Below, in pieces: positions 1-9,600 of a DNA stretch of 16,953 bases (positions are counted from its first letter, which is position 1; every line of letters begins with the position of its first letter). The position numbers were made by a program, and so were the translations under genes. This DNA is from Phoronis ovalis (lineage: Eukaryota; Phoronida; Phoronidae). The DNA lies in the NCBI GenBank assembly GCA_028565635.1, contig JAOXYB010022325.1, positions 1 through 16,953 of the forward strand, in the 5' to 3' direction. The notes under the pieces were generated by a model that was not told where the DNA came from, ran no database searches, and was given only the letters and a program-made list of their open reading frames with translations.

Positions 1-235
1 TAAACCAGATTATAATGCATGATGTATTCTATTCTTTTCTAATGTAAAAAACCAATAATGTTAAAAAAAATATAATCCTACACATTGGATGGGCATTAGA
101 CATGACAAATGTCTTGTTCATAAGTTTATTGATATCCACACTTTTAAAGCATTCGTAATCTGCCATTTTCAACAAAACTGTAACTGAAACAATGGGTCTT
201 TCATATTAACTGAAATGTACTTCTGTTGTTGTTAG

Positions 236-409
236 GTTTAAGTCTGGCAAGGAAATCAAGAAGAAGGTGACACTGTGGGGGCTTCGAACACGAATCCCGC
301 CTCAAGCCCCTCATGTTATTCTTCCATGTGACGGTCCAATAACCGATGATGTTCTAAATAACCTGCAGATGAAAGGACGCAAAACAAAGACATTTGTTCC
401 ATTTGATAG
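236..409 (+). CDS. MTF2: Polycomb-like exon: end of winged-helix/extended-homology region
   Basis: The acceptor is TTGTTAG|G. The exon starts with the last base of a split codon and encodes 57 whole residues starting FKSGKEIKKK, then IPPQAPHVILPCDG and KGRKTKTFVPFD. The donor is AG|GTTGTA, a weak match to consensus. Two bases carry over and complete AGT (Ser) with the next exon, so the phase agrees. Without splicing, a stop follows two codons later. The basic GKEIKKK stretch matches the C-terminal edge of the DNA-binding winged helix in MTF2 and PHF19. Everything to its left (1-235) is intron with no coding signal. Confidence 0.88.
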
Positions 410-1877
410 GTTGTAATGAAATAGAAATAATTATTATGCTTTTATTAAATCTCCATTTTTTAATTGCACTTTTGAAGACTCTTTATATAAACTATACATA
501 GAAATTTTTGTTTGTACATGTTTGCATGTATATACTTTTTTACTAGCCAGCACAAATTTTACATAATGCCAGGTTAAACTTTGGTTACTTTAAAATTTCG
601 CTGAATAGTATGCTTTGTTTCTTTACATTGTTTTGTTACATCATACAGCAGTTTTTTTTTTCAGTTCTCCTATTCCAGTGAGATATGGTGCAAAGAGAGT
701 TCGGCGTAACTTGGACGATTCACTGGAACTTAAAAGTAATAAGCGAACTCGGCTGAATGAAGTGGTAAGCTTTCACTGCTATTTTCTTAATCAACCAGTA
801 TGTAAAAAAAAATCTTAAAAGCAGTCTCATTGGGACCCTTAATGTGTGCTTGTATATTATCTAAACAGTCACCTTGATTTACAACCTGCTGCATATATCA
901 TGTGCTCAAATGTTTGGAATTTGCTTGATATACTATATTTACCTATTTCAGTTCAGCCTTTTGGAAGGTTCAAACAAGACATATTTCTATATAAGCATTT
1001 TTCATTGAGATGAAACAAAAATACAGAATCCAAACATCGTACCAGAGTGCAAAGATATAGTTATTGGCATAATATATATAAAGAGCTTTAGGGGAGATAT
1101 TGACTTTGATGTTTTCAAATTTTCCATCTTTAGGAGGCATGCAGCTCCAACCAGTCTTACAGTGGGTACAGTGGTGACATCACACGGTACAGCCTAGTTT
1201 CTAACCATGATGCTGACTACTCAGATAATGATGAGGACTCTGCGTCCCAGCATTCAACACTGGAATACTTCATTCCACGGCCACGAACTTATGAAGGCCA
1301 TAATCATCCGTTCAAATTTCCTGTAGAAAAGGATGAAGAGATTCAACGCAAAAAAATTAAACGAAAACTGTTAGATTCTTATCAAAATGGTGACACAGAA
1401 ACAGAAGGAACTAACGAGACCCAGGATGACGAAAGTGATCATGTGGAATCATCATCTTTAAAAGGTGTAGAGTTACCTCCCCCCAGCAAAGGTCATTATA
1501 GTCCCTGTTATAATTACTCGCACTTGGGACCACCAAAACTTAGTCCAATGATACCATTAAAGAAAAAGCGCGGGAGAAAGAAGCGTAGTGAAGTACTAGT
1601 GGAACAAGTTCAGAAAGCACGACAAGAATATCTACAGAACATGGATCAGTCACCCAGAAGAAATATCAGCTTGCAAGATGAAAACTTTAACAAAATAAAA
1701 CGCAAAAATGATTCGACAATGGATGTCGATCTGCAACATCTTCAGTCAAGCATGTCCAAGTATTTTGGGATATCAAACCATATTGCTCATGGGCAGGGAT
1801 TTAGGGTCCTTGGTAAACGGATGACCCCAGATGGTAAGCTACAGTATCTCATAGAATGGGAAGGATTAACAAACTGA
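236..1877 (+). CDS. MTF2: Polycomb-like protein (PHF1/MTF2/PHF19 family), 3' part of gene, three exons
   Basis: Seen: three exons (236-409, 665-764, 1134-1877) join in phase to give 338 whole residues and a stop; the 5' part lies left of the window. The first exon carries FKSGKEIKKKVTLWGLRTR, like the end of the extended-homology/winged-helix region of MTF2, whose version reads GKEIKKKKHLFGLRIRVPP. A Ser/Asp-rich linker and a basic block (KKKRGRKKR) follow. The protein ends in SKYFGISNHIAHG...FRVLGKRMTPDGKLQYLIEWEG, matching the family's C-terminal reversed chromodomain (human: [20 protein letters not shown]). Known: these proteins carry a Tudor domain, two PHD fingers, a DNA-binding winged helix and this C-terminal segment, and help direct PRC2 to CpG-rich chromatin; the C-terminal segment binds the PRC2 core (SUZ12). 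Inferred: the Tudor and PHD exons lie upstream. An invertebrate copy is probably co-orthologous to PHF1, MTF2 and PHF19 (fly Pcl), so the symbol names the family, not a one-to-one orthologue. Confidence 0.9.
665..764 (+). CDS. MTF2: Polycomb-like exon: basic linker
   Basis: A strong acceptor (long T tract then TTTTCAG) precedes 100 nt encoding SPIPVRYGAKRVRRNLDD and KSNKRTRLNEV. It completes the Ser codon from the previous exon and ends in phase 0 at GTG|GTAAGC. Arg/Lys clusters (AKRVRR, NKRTR) look like nuclear localisation signals. An open frame from 615 runs through this exon, but its first 16 codons are intronic. Confidence 0.85.
1134..1877 (+). CDS. MTF2: Polycomb-like terminal exon with reversed chromodomain
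   Basis: The acceptor is CATCTTTAG|GAG and the reading is phase 0, giving 247 residues to TGA at 1875-1877. In order: a Ser/Asp-rich acidic stretch; STLEYFIPRPRTYEG and HNHPF; a Lys-rich segment (KKIKRK); an acidic run; the basic block near 1560-1586; and from about 1731 to the stop the C-terminal chromodomain-like segment. The open frame continues in phase upstream of the ATG at 1443, so that ATG is an internal methionine and not a start. Confidence 0.9.
   Translation, partial: EACSSNQSYSGYSGDITRYSLVSNHDADYSDNDEDSASQHSTLEYFIPRPRTYEGHNHPFKFPVEKDEEIQRKKIKRKLLDSYQNGDTETEGTNETQDDESDHVESSSLKGVELPPPSKGHYSPCYNYSHLGPPKLSPMIPLKKKRGRKKRSEVLVEQVQKARQEYLQNMDQSPRRNISLQDENFNKIKRKNDSTMDVDLQHLQSSMSKYFGISNHIAHGQGFRVLGKRMTPDGKLQYLIEWEGLTN
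1560..1586 (+). other. Basic AT-hook-like / nuclear localisation block
   Basis: The nine residues KKKRGRKKR contain an RGRKKR core like a minor AT-hook or a bipartite nuclear localisation signal. Human MTF2 has an arginine-rich block (RRRRGRLPRR) at the equivalent place between the winged helix and the C-terminal domain. A role in nuclear import or DNA contact is inferred. Confidence 0.5.
1731..1874 (+). other. Reversed chromodomain-like C-terminal segment of Polycomb-like
   Basis: LQHLQSSMSKYFG forms a helix-like lead, then FRVLGKRMTPDGKLQYLIEWEG gives the beta strands with the chromodomain-like YLIEWEG ending. This order, helix before strands and at the protein's extreme C terminus, is diagnostic of PHF1, MTF2, PHF19 and fly Pcl, where the segment binds the PRC2 core. 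The stop follows four residues after the tryptophan-containing strand (WEGLTN), as in the vertebrate proteins. Confidence 0.88.
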
Positions 1878-2530
1878 TAATTAGAATGTTTAAGTGTTTT
1901 CTTAGTTAAAGAGAATAGATAAAAATATTAGTCAAGTACTGTCAGCAATTTTTGTTCATAATTATATCTTTCAAGGTATACAATAATGCTTATTCCTGCA
2001 AAATTGAGGAGTCGACTTAATTCAGAGGTGATTTTAAAAGCATATTTGTGTGGATGTAGTCGAACATTTGGTAGTTTGCTTACTCCACCTTTTATAGTTT
2101 TAATTTTCATGATTCTGAGGTATGCACAGTACTATGCTGGTGTAATTTAACTTGTGTAATTTGTATTATATTGTTTCAGTTGGCGTAAGTTTTTATATTT
2201 TGTCATTTGTACTTTTTTGTTTATCTCATGGCATATGAACTAATTTCATAAAATTAGGAGGAAAGAAACGATGACTGGATATGATTGCACAAGATAATCA
2301 AATCATACCTCAGCAGGTATTTTTGGAACCAACAAGTTTTCTTTCTCATAAAATACCCAAAAGTTTTCTGACATTCTCAGTTCATATTGGTCTTTCATTA
2401 TGTCGCATAATGTTGGACATACCAAAGTACAGTAAATAAGACCGTAAAGTGACATATTGACGGGAACTGTGATAAGATTGAGATCATTGTTTTTCTACCT
2501 CCAACCTACCATTTATTCATTTTTTGACGG

Positions 2531-2536
2531 AATAAA
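2531..2536 (+). promoter_or_regulatory. Candidate poly(A) signal AATAAA for the Polycomb-like gene
   Basis: First canonical AATAAA on the plus strand after the stop codon, implying a 3' UTR of about 670 nt. A GT-containing and then T-containing stretch follows. Cleavage there is inferred. Confidence 0.5.
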
Positions 2537-3017
2537 TGTGCAGTAAGAGGTAAAATGATACTTAATTTTGTTATTAAATGCATGCCGTGGTATAGCAATA
2601 TTAAACATGCAAACCCAGAATGCTTTTAAAGTTACAGTATTAAGTAAGATCAGTTATGAATGCATGCTTTAGATATATTTAGTAGACACAGCTAACAAGT
2701 TTATGTACTACCATATGTGATATGCTTATGTTGTTCCAAAAAATTGTAAATATAATACATAGGTACATTTTATGTTCTCAAGGTTGTTGATAATTGGATG
2801 TGGTATTTGAATGTCATTTTGGTATGAATACAATGACATATTGCATGTATTTCAATTTGATTAACTTAAATAATTTATTCAGTTTAATAACAGCTGTTTG
2901 AAAATGTCCAATCACATTGTTGTGGTAAGTACATAGAATTCACGACAAAAGGCTTTGGAAAACTATTCGTCACAAATATAATTTATAAATTACAAATTTA
3001 TAGTGCTTACAAAGCTT

Positions 3018-3023
3018 TTTATT
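3018..3023 (-). promoter_or_regulatory. Candidate poly(A) signal AATAAA for CCDC18
   Basis: First canonical AATAAA on the minus strand (TTTATT on plus) after the CCDC18 stop at 3595, implying a 3' UTR of about 590 nt. Further copies at 2874-2879 and 2512-2517 could serve as distal sites. Confidence 0.5.
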
Positions 3024-3594
3024 AACAACTAAAGTTATATCACTATCTTTCCTGCCAATGCAGTTTAAAATATCAGTTCTCTGCTCTTTGACAGAAACCT
3101 TTCTAAAATAACAGCAATGAATCATGGAGGCTTTGTAAATGTTTCCTAGTGAGATGGACTACTTTATACACAGGACTGATAGCGTCGGGCAGTCTATTTT
3201 TGTGAATAAGCTGCGAGTAAATCGAGCCCTACATAAATGTACCATTGACATGTGCGAAAACCATGTCTTCCAAATAAGAATTTTTGTTTAAGACTTGGGC
3301 TTCAATCAAATATAAACAATTCAAAATAGTGTTTTATAATTAATAAATACACCTGCTATGTACAATTGAACATAAAATCTGCCTTGGAAGAGCTATGAAT
3401 TTAGTTTCATTATAAAAATAAACATTTTTTAACTTACAAAACTGGTATGTACAACTTTATAAAATAAATAATTATATACAAAAAAATCTGATTGGACATC
3501 AGTTAAATTAGCTAAAAGTAACTTTGGTTAGAACCTTGTAGAAATACTCAAGTTTAATGTAATAACACTAAATCTTCGAGTTTTCTTATTTGTA

Positions 3595-3673
3595 CTACGT
3601 GTGTTTTAATTGTTGATCAATTTTTGATCTTCTCGCTTCATTGGCACGAAGGCGTGCTTGTAAACTGGCAAGG
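3595..3673 (-). CDS. CCDC18: CCDC18 terminal exon (residues 1389-1414 and stop)
   Basis: Acceptor TGTTTTTCAG|C. Encodes LASLQARLRANEARRSKID and QQLKHT, then TAG at 3595-3597. A short amphipathic, basic helix ends the protein. The open frame continues upstream into the intron (to about 3777), but that part is hydrophobic translation of intron sequence. Confidence 0.83.
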
Positions 3674-6600
3674 CTGAAAAACATACAGTACTGTATACAT
3701 TTCATTCTTACCATGCAACACAAAAACTTCAAAAGTATACTTAAATTCAAGCAAAACAACAAAAAAGTTACGGTCACAATTAAGAACTGATTAAGATACT
3801 ATGATGATATCTAAAGCTGTCATTGACTTGAATTTTAATATCGTAATGTATGAGAACTAAGTATTTCATTTACAGTAATATCTTAAACCAATATTGCCAT
3901 CTTTATATTTGTTACAAAGAAAAACATGTTCACACTCTGGACAGCTACATTATACAGTAAATAATTTTGAAAGAATCAAAGTAGCTTACCATTGTTCTGG
4001 TTGTGAGTCCATATGTCTGGAAGACTGTAACTTTGCTCGCTGCTGACTGAGCTGCTCTCTCAATGAGCTCACCACTGGAGAAGTATCTAAAAAGAATGAT
4101 TCATAATGACTAAAAAACTATTTCATGTTATTTTTTTGTAAACTTGGTGGTGCAGTTTGTTTTGCTTATAACACAGTCTAAGCCATACCAACAAGTTTGA
4201 AGATACCAACTGATCGATGCTTTACATATTAGGCAATCAAAACTTTTTTCTTGTCATTTGCTTTCGTGTAAATTACATTGCACATCACATATTTATGTTA
4301 TTGTTTTAAATCTTTGGGTATTTGGTCACCTAGATTTACACCAAACACGCTCCTAGATCAAAGGGGTAAAAATCAACATGTTGACATGACCTTAAAAATG
4401 CACTGACAGGCATCACAAAAGCAGATATTGAGCAACACACACAATTTGATTAATTAGATTTTTACCTTTTGGGGGTATACCTGGGTAAAAATCAACACTC
4501 ATGTATACCCCTATCAAAGGTCAAGACTAGAACTGTAAAAGGATATATTACATTAACATGCTTACCTGTATGGGACTCCATGCCCCTATATGTACTTATA
4601 GGAGACATAGCTTTTATTGGACTTCTAGCTGAATTAGAATGACCATCTCCCTGGTCTTTCACTGAACTTGTCATGGGATATCGTACATCTTGGTCTAATT
4701 CACGTCTTACTTGTTTTAACATACTAGAAAATGTTTCTGGATCTGTTTCTGAATCCGATCCATTATTTGTGAACACCCCACTTATATCTGATCGCGATAA
4801 ATGCTGTGTGTCAATGTAATCATCATGCATTCCATTACTGTCTGAATATAATTGCCGTCGAGGTGATGTGTCCCCACCAGCAAATCTTAATTCCTTAACG
4901 TTCATTGCTTGATTGTTGTTAACATGTCCATTAATATTGAAATCTGATGTAGTTCGTTGCATTTGACCATTTGTCTGTTTCTTAGGCGATACAGAATTTA
5001 AAGATGGTCCTAATGTTGGAAGGATTTGTGGAATACTTGTTGAGGAAAATGATCGATGGTGATGTCGACCCACAGACTGGCCAGTTGTATTTGAGCGGAA
5101 TATCCCAAAAGCCGATCGTTCGTATCCAGAGATCTTTGCTTCAAGTCGTGCAATCTCGGATTCCTTCAAAAAAGAAAATTGTCAATAAAACATTCTACCC
5201 TACGAACGACCTTGAGCACAAATTTTTGACTTGTTACTGCTATTACAGCAGTATCTTATTTCTACTTGTCCTGACAAATGAAATAGTTTGTTTCAATTTC
5301 AAGTGGGTTTGTGTTCTACTCACTGATTGGATGCTTTGTGTAAATGCAAAAATTTGATAAGAATAAAGACTTTTCCAGCACAACACAAACGTATTATTTT
5401 ATTTCTATCCTAATTATTTTTTTGAGTTAGTTAGCGCAAATATAATATAAGCATTCATGATCGATGATGCCATAAAATAACTAAACACAAATATTTCTAC
5501 ATATGCCATAGCATTTTTTTTATGCAATCTTTTGAGAAATCATTCTTGAACTGACACCAATGATATTGTATGTACAACTAACCTTGATATTGTATGTACA
5601 ACTAACCTTTATGACAACGGTTTCATTAGCAGCATCAATGATTTCTTTACGTGCTCGTAGTTCAGACTGAAGGTTCAAGAACTCATCTTTTGCATTTTCC
5701 ATGCTCGCTTTCAGCTGTCGAATCTGATCTTCATATGACTTTACCTGCATACGATGTTTAGTATCATGATCTTTCATATCTGCAGCTGCTCCTGAACGCT
5801 CATCTGACAAATCTCTTATCTACAAACAAGCAAACAGTATTTTATAAGCTTAACATAATTACACTGTTTCAGAAAATGGCCGAGAAAACATTTAACGCAG
5901 ATGCTGCCAAAACCACTGGGGGTGGCATTTACAGCATGCATATTGCTCATTGTTCTAGAGGCAAAATACACTAAATACATGGAAATTGGAAAAAATTATA
6001 AATATTTATTATTTACATACACACTTTAGATTGATTTCAAATTTTTGTACAAAGGTATGACAAACCAATGGTGTTTTACACAATGCAGTTTCTTGTTATC
6101 ATGCAGATTTTAGGAGAGATATTGTCTTATTTATCTACTTGACCTGCTGTGAAATCAAGAAATCATTCGTTATACTCTGCAAACCTGTTGTTGATGTTGC
6201 TCCACCATTAGGTCCATCTCCACTCTCAGTCGTTTTGTCTCATTAGTTGCCCGTGCTTCAACCTCAGATTCTCGAGCATGGCACGCGCCGATCTCCTGAG
6301 CTAAACGAGCTGCATCTGATTCTTTAGACTGAAATAAGCAAGTGTTGCAAATAATGACAAAATTTAAACAGCAACATATGTTTCTTAACCATCTCACATA
6401 CTATTTGTTAGTGGCAATTATGTTTGCATCATTTAGATTTAATTCAAATTTCCCAGATCAGATCTAGTGACAGCTTAGAAGAAATCAATTTATTTGTTTA
6501 TGGTAGAAATGTTTTATTTGTTTTTGTATACCAGCTTTGCACATTAAATCAGAGACAAATTAATATGAAAATATTTTTATGACTAGAAAACAGTTGCATG

Positions 6601-9600
6601 TTTCTGCGTAGATAACAATCAAACTTCTTAATGCTTACTTGTATCATTTAACAAAACTCTACCTGTGCTATGCGTATAGTTTCCTCTAGCTCTTGGATAA
6701 GTCTATCTTGTTCATGTTGGTTCTGTGCCATGTCTCGCCTCATGTCTGTGACCTCAGCATGCTTTTTCTGTACCTGTTCCCGAGCCAGTCGTAATTCTTG
6801 AGCCTGTTCCCGACTCTCTTCTCGCAGTTCTTCCAACTTTCTTTTCTGTTGCTGAATTTGCTGTAGAATGATGTTACAAATTATTCTATGCAAGTGAAGG
6901 ACAAGTGAAAAAAAAACTTTGTGAGGAAGTGTAACAACATTTTGATACAGCAAATCAACAAATATTTATTTTTAAAGACAGCCTCCTGTAACTTGCACCA
7001 ATTACCTCAGTAAATGTTTTTTGTTTTAAAGACGGCCTCCTGTAAACTTGTGCCAATTATCACAGCAAATATTTTGTTTTTTAAAGATGTGCTAAATGTT
7101 TAACATGTTGCGCTGACTATTATTCCTTAGCAGTACTTCACAAAATAAATAGCTCACAAACTTGATTACAGTTTCAGGATTAGACATTAGATGGTGCAAA
7201 ATGTACTAAGAAAACAAAAAAAAATGTGGCACTGGACTTTGGAGGTTCCTCATAAAGGTGCTCTTTCATCAGTTAATCAGTTAATACGAAGATACAGGGA
7301 CTGTGATTAAGTGACACCATTATCGTAATTGTACATGGCTAGTGAAAGATTTTGAAAAGGCAGTGCAATGTACATTTAAAGAAAATAGGTACTTTGATTC
7401 ATTAATTGCACTTGTACAATTACAACGCTAATAATTTCTTATCCTGTTCAGTTGTGTTTACCTGTTCAAGGTCTTCGACTCTAGTTACTTTGTTATCCAG
7501 ATCAGCTATGTATTTTCTGTTCATTTGCTCTGACTGCTGCAGCAGTAATTCTTTTTCCTTTAATTCTGACTGTAGTTCACTACACCTGTCATCTAAATCT
7601 GCAATCTGGAAAGTTATTAAAACATGAAAATAGTTTTAACCATTCAAAACCTTTAAAAAGTGTAACTCCAATACATGAATTATGGGCAATGATTATACCA
7701 ACTGTAAAAATTACGTTACAAGAACCAACACCACCAAAATTATTCATGAAAACTAAAAATCAATAAAAAATAAAGTATTTATTTTCACACCAAGTATTAC
7801 TTATAGTCTATACTAAATCAAATTTATACAATACCTGAAGCAGCTTTAATTTTTTTTAATTTTTATTTTAAAACCATTTTTAAAATTTAAATTAAACTTT
7901 TGGCAACCCATGTTCAAGCTAATAAGTTGGTCATAAGGGGTAACATAATTATAATTTAGCACAGTTTCTATCAACAGTTGCTAAACAGTGTTCTACACAC
8001 TCTTAAAACAGCCAGACAATGGACTACCTACATGTTGTGCCCTCTGTGTAGCCTCCTGCTGACTTTTAGTCAAAGAGGATTCTAGTCTTTGTATTCTCTG
8101 ATCCATAGCACCTTTGTGTTCATGTATCGTAGAGTCTAGCTGAGATACTTGTGCAGCGCGATGGTGAAGCTCCCGTTGCTGTTCACGAAGAACACTGTCA
8201 AGTTCCTCCAGCTCTCGACTCTTATTCATTAATTCACCTTGACTTTTCCTACAATTAAAACAGTTACGTAAAATCCAGCAGAATGGTTCTCACAAAGCCA
8301 TTATTTACTTATTTATGTAATTAGCTGCAAACAGTGTTATGAACTATGTTACAGCAATACAGAAATTCCTGAAAGCTTTATCATTTTATGCATAGCTTAT
8401 GTCAGAAATCGTGACATTTTATCAATTTGTATGTATTGTATTCAGTGATATTCTTTAGGACACCAATAGTTACCTTAACCTTTCCTTGTAACCTCTCGTT
8501 TCCTCCTCTTTCTGTTGCTTTTCTGATTTTGTTTTCGTTAAAACACTTTGAAGCTCACTAAGCTGTTCTATTGTTTGTCTCAATTCTCCCTGAACTTTGT
8601 TCAATTCTAAATCTGTATTACTGTTTGCCTGCTGTTTTAGTCGTAGATCCGCTTCTGTTTTATGTAACCTCTCTTCCAACTCAATAACTAGAAAATAACA
8701 GTAAGTAACTGTAGCTAACATTTCAAAATTCTTCAACTCAAATATAGAGTGCTTAATTAGAATAACAAAAATTATAAATGTAATTAGACTCTCATGTTGA
8801 TTTGCTAAAAATTTTCAAGTCCTTCTTCGTATGCAGATCTAGATATTTGAAATTTTATCTACACCCAAGTGCTTGAAGTGGACAGTGTATGAATAAATAC
8901 TGAGTACCCTTCAGTTACCATAGTGAAATGATTCCAAATAGATATTTGAATTTGGTTGTGTATACAGTTATAGCAAAACTAATAAACTACCCCACAGTCT
9001 AACATTTCTTACCCATATCAGATTTATGGTCTAATTTGACTATCGTTTCTCTCAGATTCATTTCAAGTTTAGACACTTTAGCTGCTAAGTTGTCAGACTT
9101 TTTGTTTGCCTCATGTAGTTCACCCTCAAGATCATTTATCTCATTTGTCAACTCCTTTTTCTGTTCTTGTAGATCTCTGAAAGGTAAAAAGTCGGAGGTA
9201 GATGTCAAACGGACAAAAATGATTTATTAGTTTTTCGCCAAGAATATTTTCCAGAAATTTATCAAATAGCAAATTTTCACCTTATTGTATTAGTCATTTC
9301 ATTAATTTCCCTTGTTCTCTGTTCCAAATCCAGACATGCTTGATGCAACTTTTTCTCCATATTTTTTGAATCATGCATAGCATTAGTTTTTTCTCGTTGT
9401 AACTCCTGCTGGGATTGTGCAACCTGCATTTGTAGATGTTCTTCTTGCTCCTCAAGTTCAGCGATTCTGTTTGTACTCTGTGTTAATAACTTCTGCCTTT
9501 CATCTACCATCAGTTCAAGATCACTACATTGTGACCTTTTGTCCGACATTTGTTCCTTCAACTGTCGCACTTGCTTTTCTAATTTTGTAATCTGGAATAT

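Larger units (their letters stand above)
1878..3594. other. Convergent intergenic region with both 3' UTRs
   Basis: This 1.7-kb AT-rich stretch lies between the Polycomb-like stop and the CCDC18 stop. I see no convincing coding exon, RNA gene or transposon in it. It should contain the Polycomb-like 3' UTR from the left and the CCDC18 3' UTR from the right. With the nearest canonical poly(A) signals (2531 plus, 3018 minus) the transcripts would end roughly 450 bp apart without overlapping. Later signals (for example minus-strand ones at 2874 and 2512) would produce tail-to-tail overlap. Confidence 0.7.

Noticed and set aside
615-664. Upstream extension of the Polycomb-like exon to an apparent start at 615
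   Set aside because: Those codons are the T-rich end of an intron before TTTTCAG. The exon instead joins the upstream one in phase, completing a Ser codon.
1928-2110. 60-codon minus-strand open frame in the intergenic region
   Set aside because: No flanking exon or homology, and it overlaps the Polycomb-like 3' UTR antisense. Length is within chance.
2167-2190. TTGTTTCAG followed soon by GTAAGT, resembling a tiny exon in the 3' UTR
   Set aside because: Only five bases lie between acceptor and donor, downstream of a convincing stop codon; most likely chance.
5004-5357. 117-codon plus-strand open frame
   Set aside because: It lies largely antisense to the CCDC18 exon at 4566-5163, whose frame is supported by splice phase and by recalled human matches. 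The remainder is intron translation.
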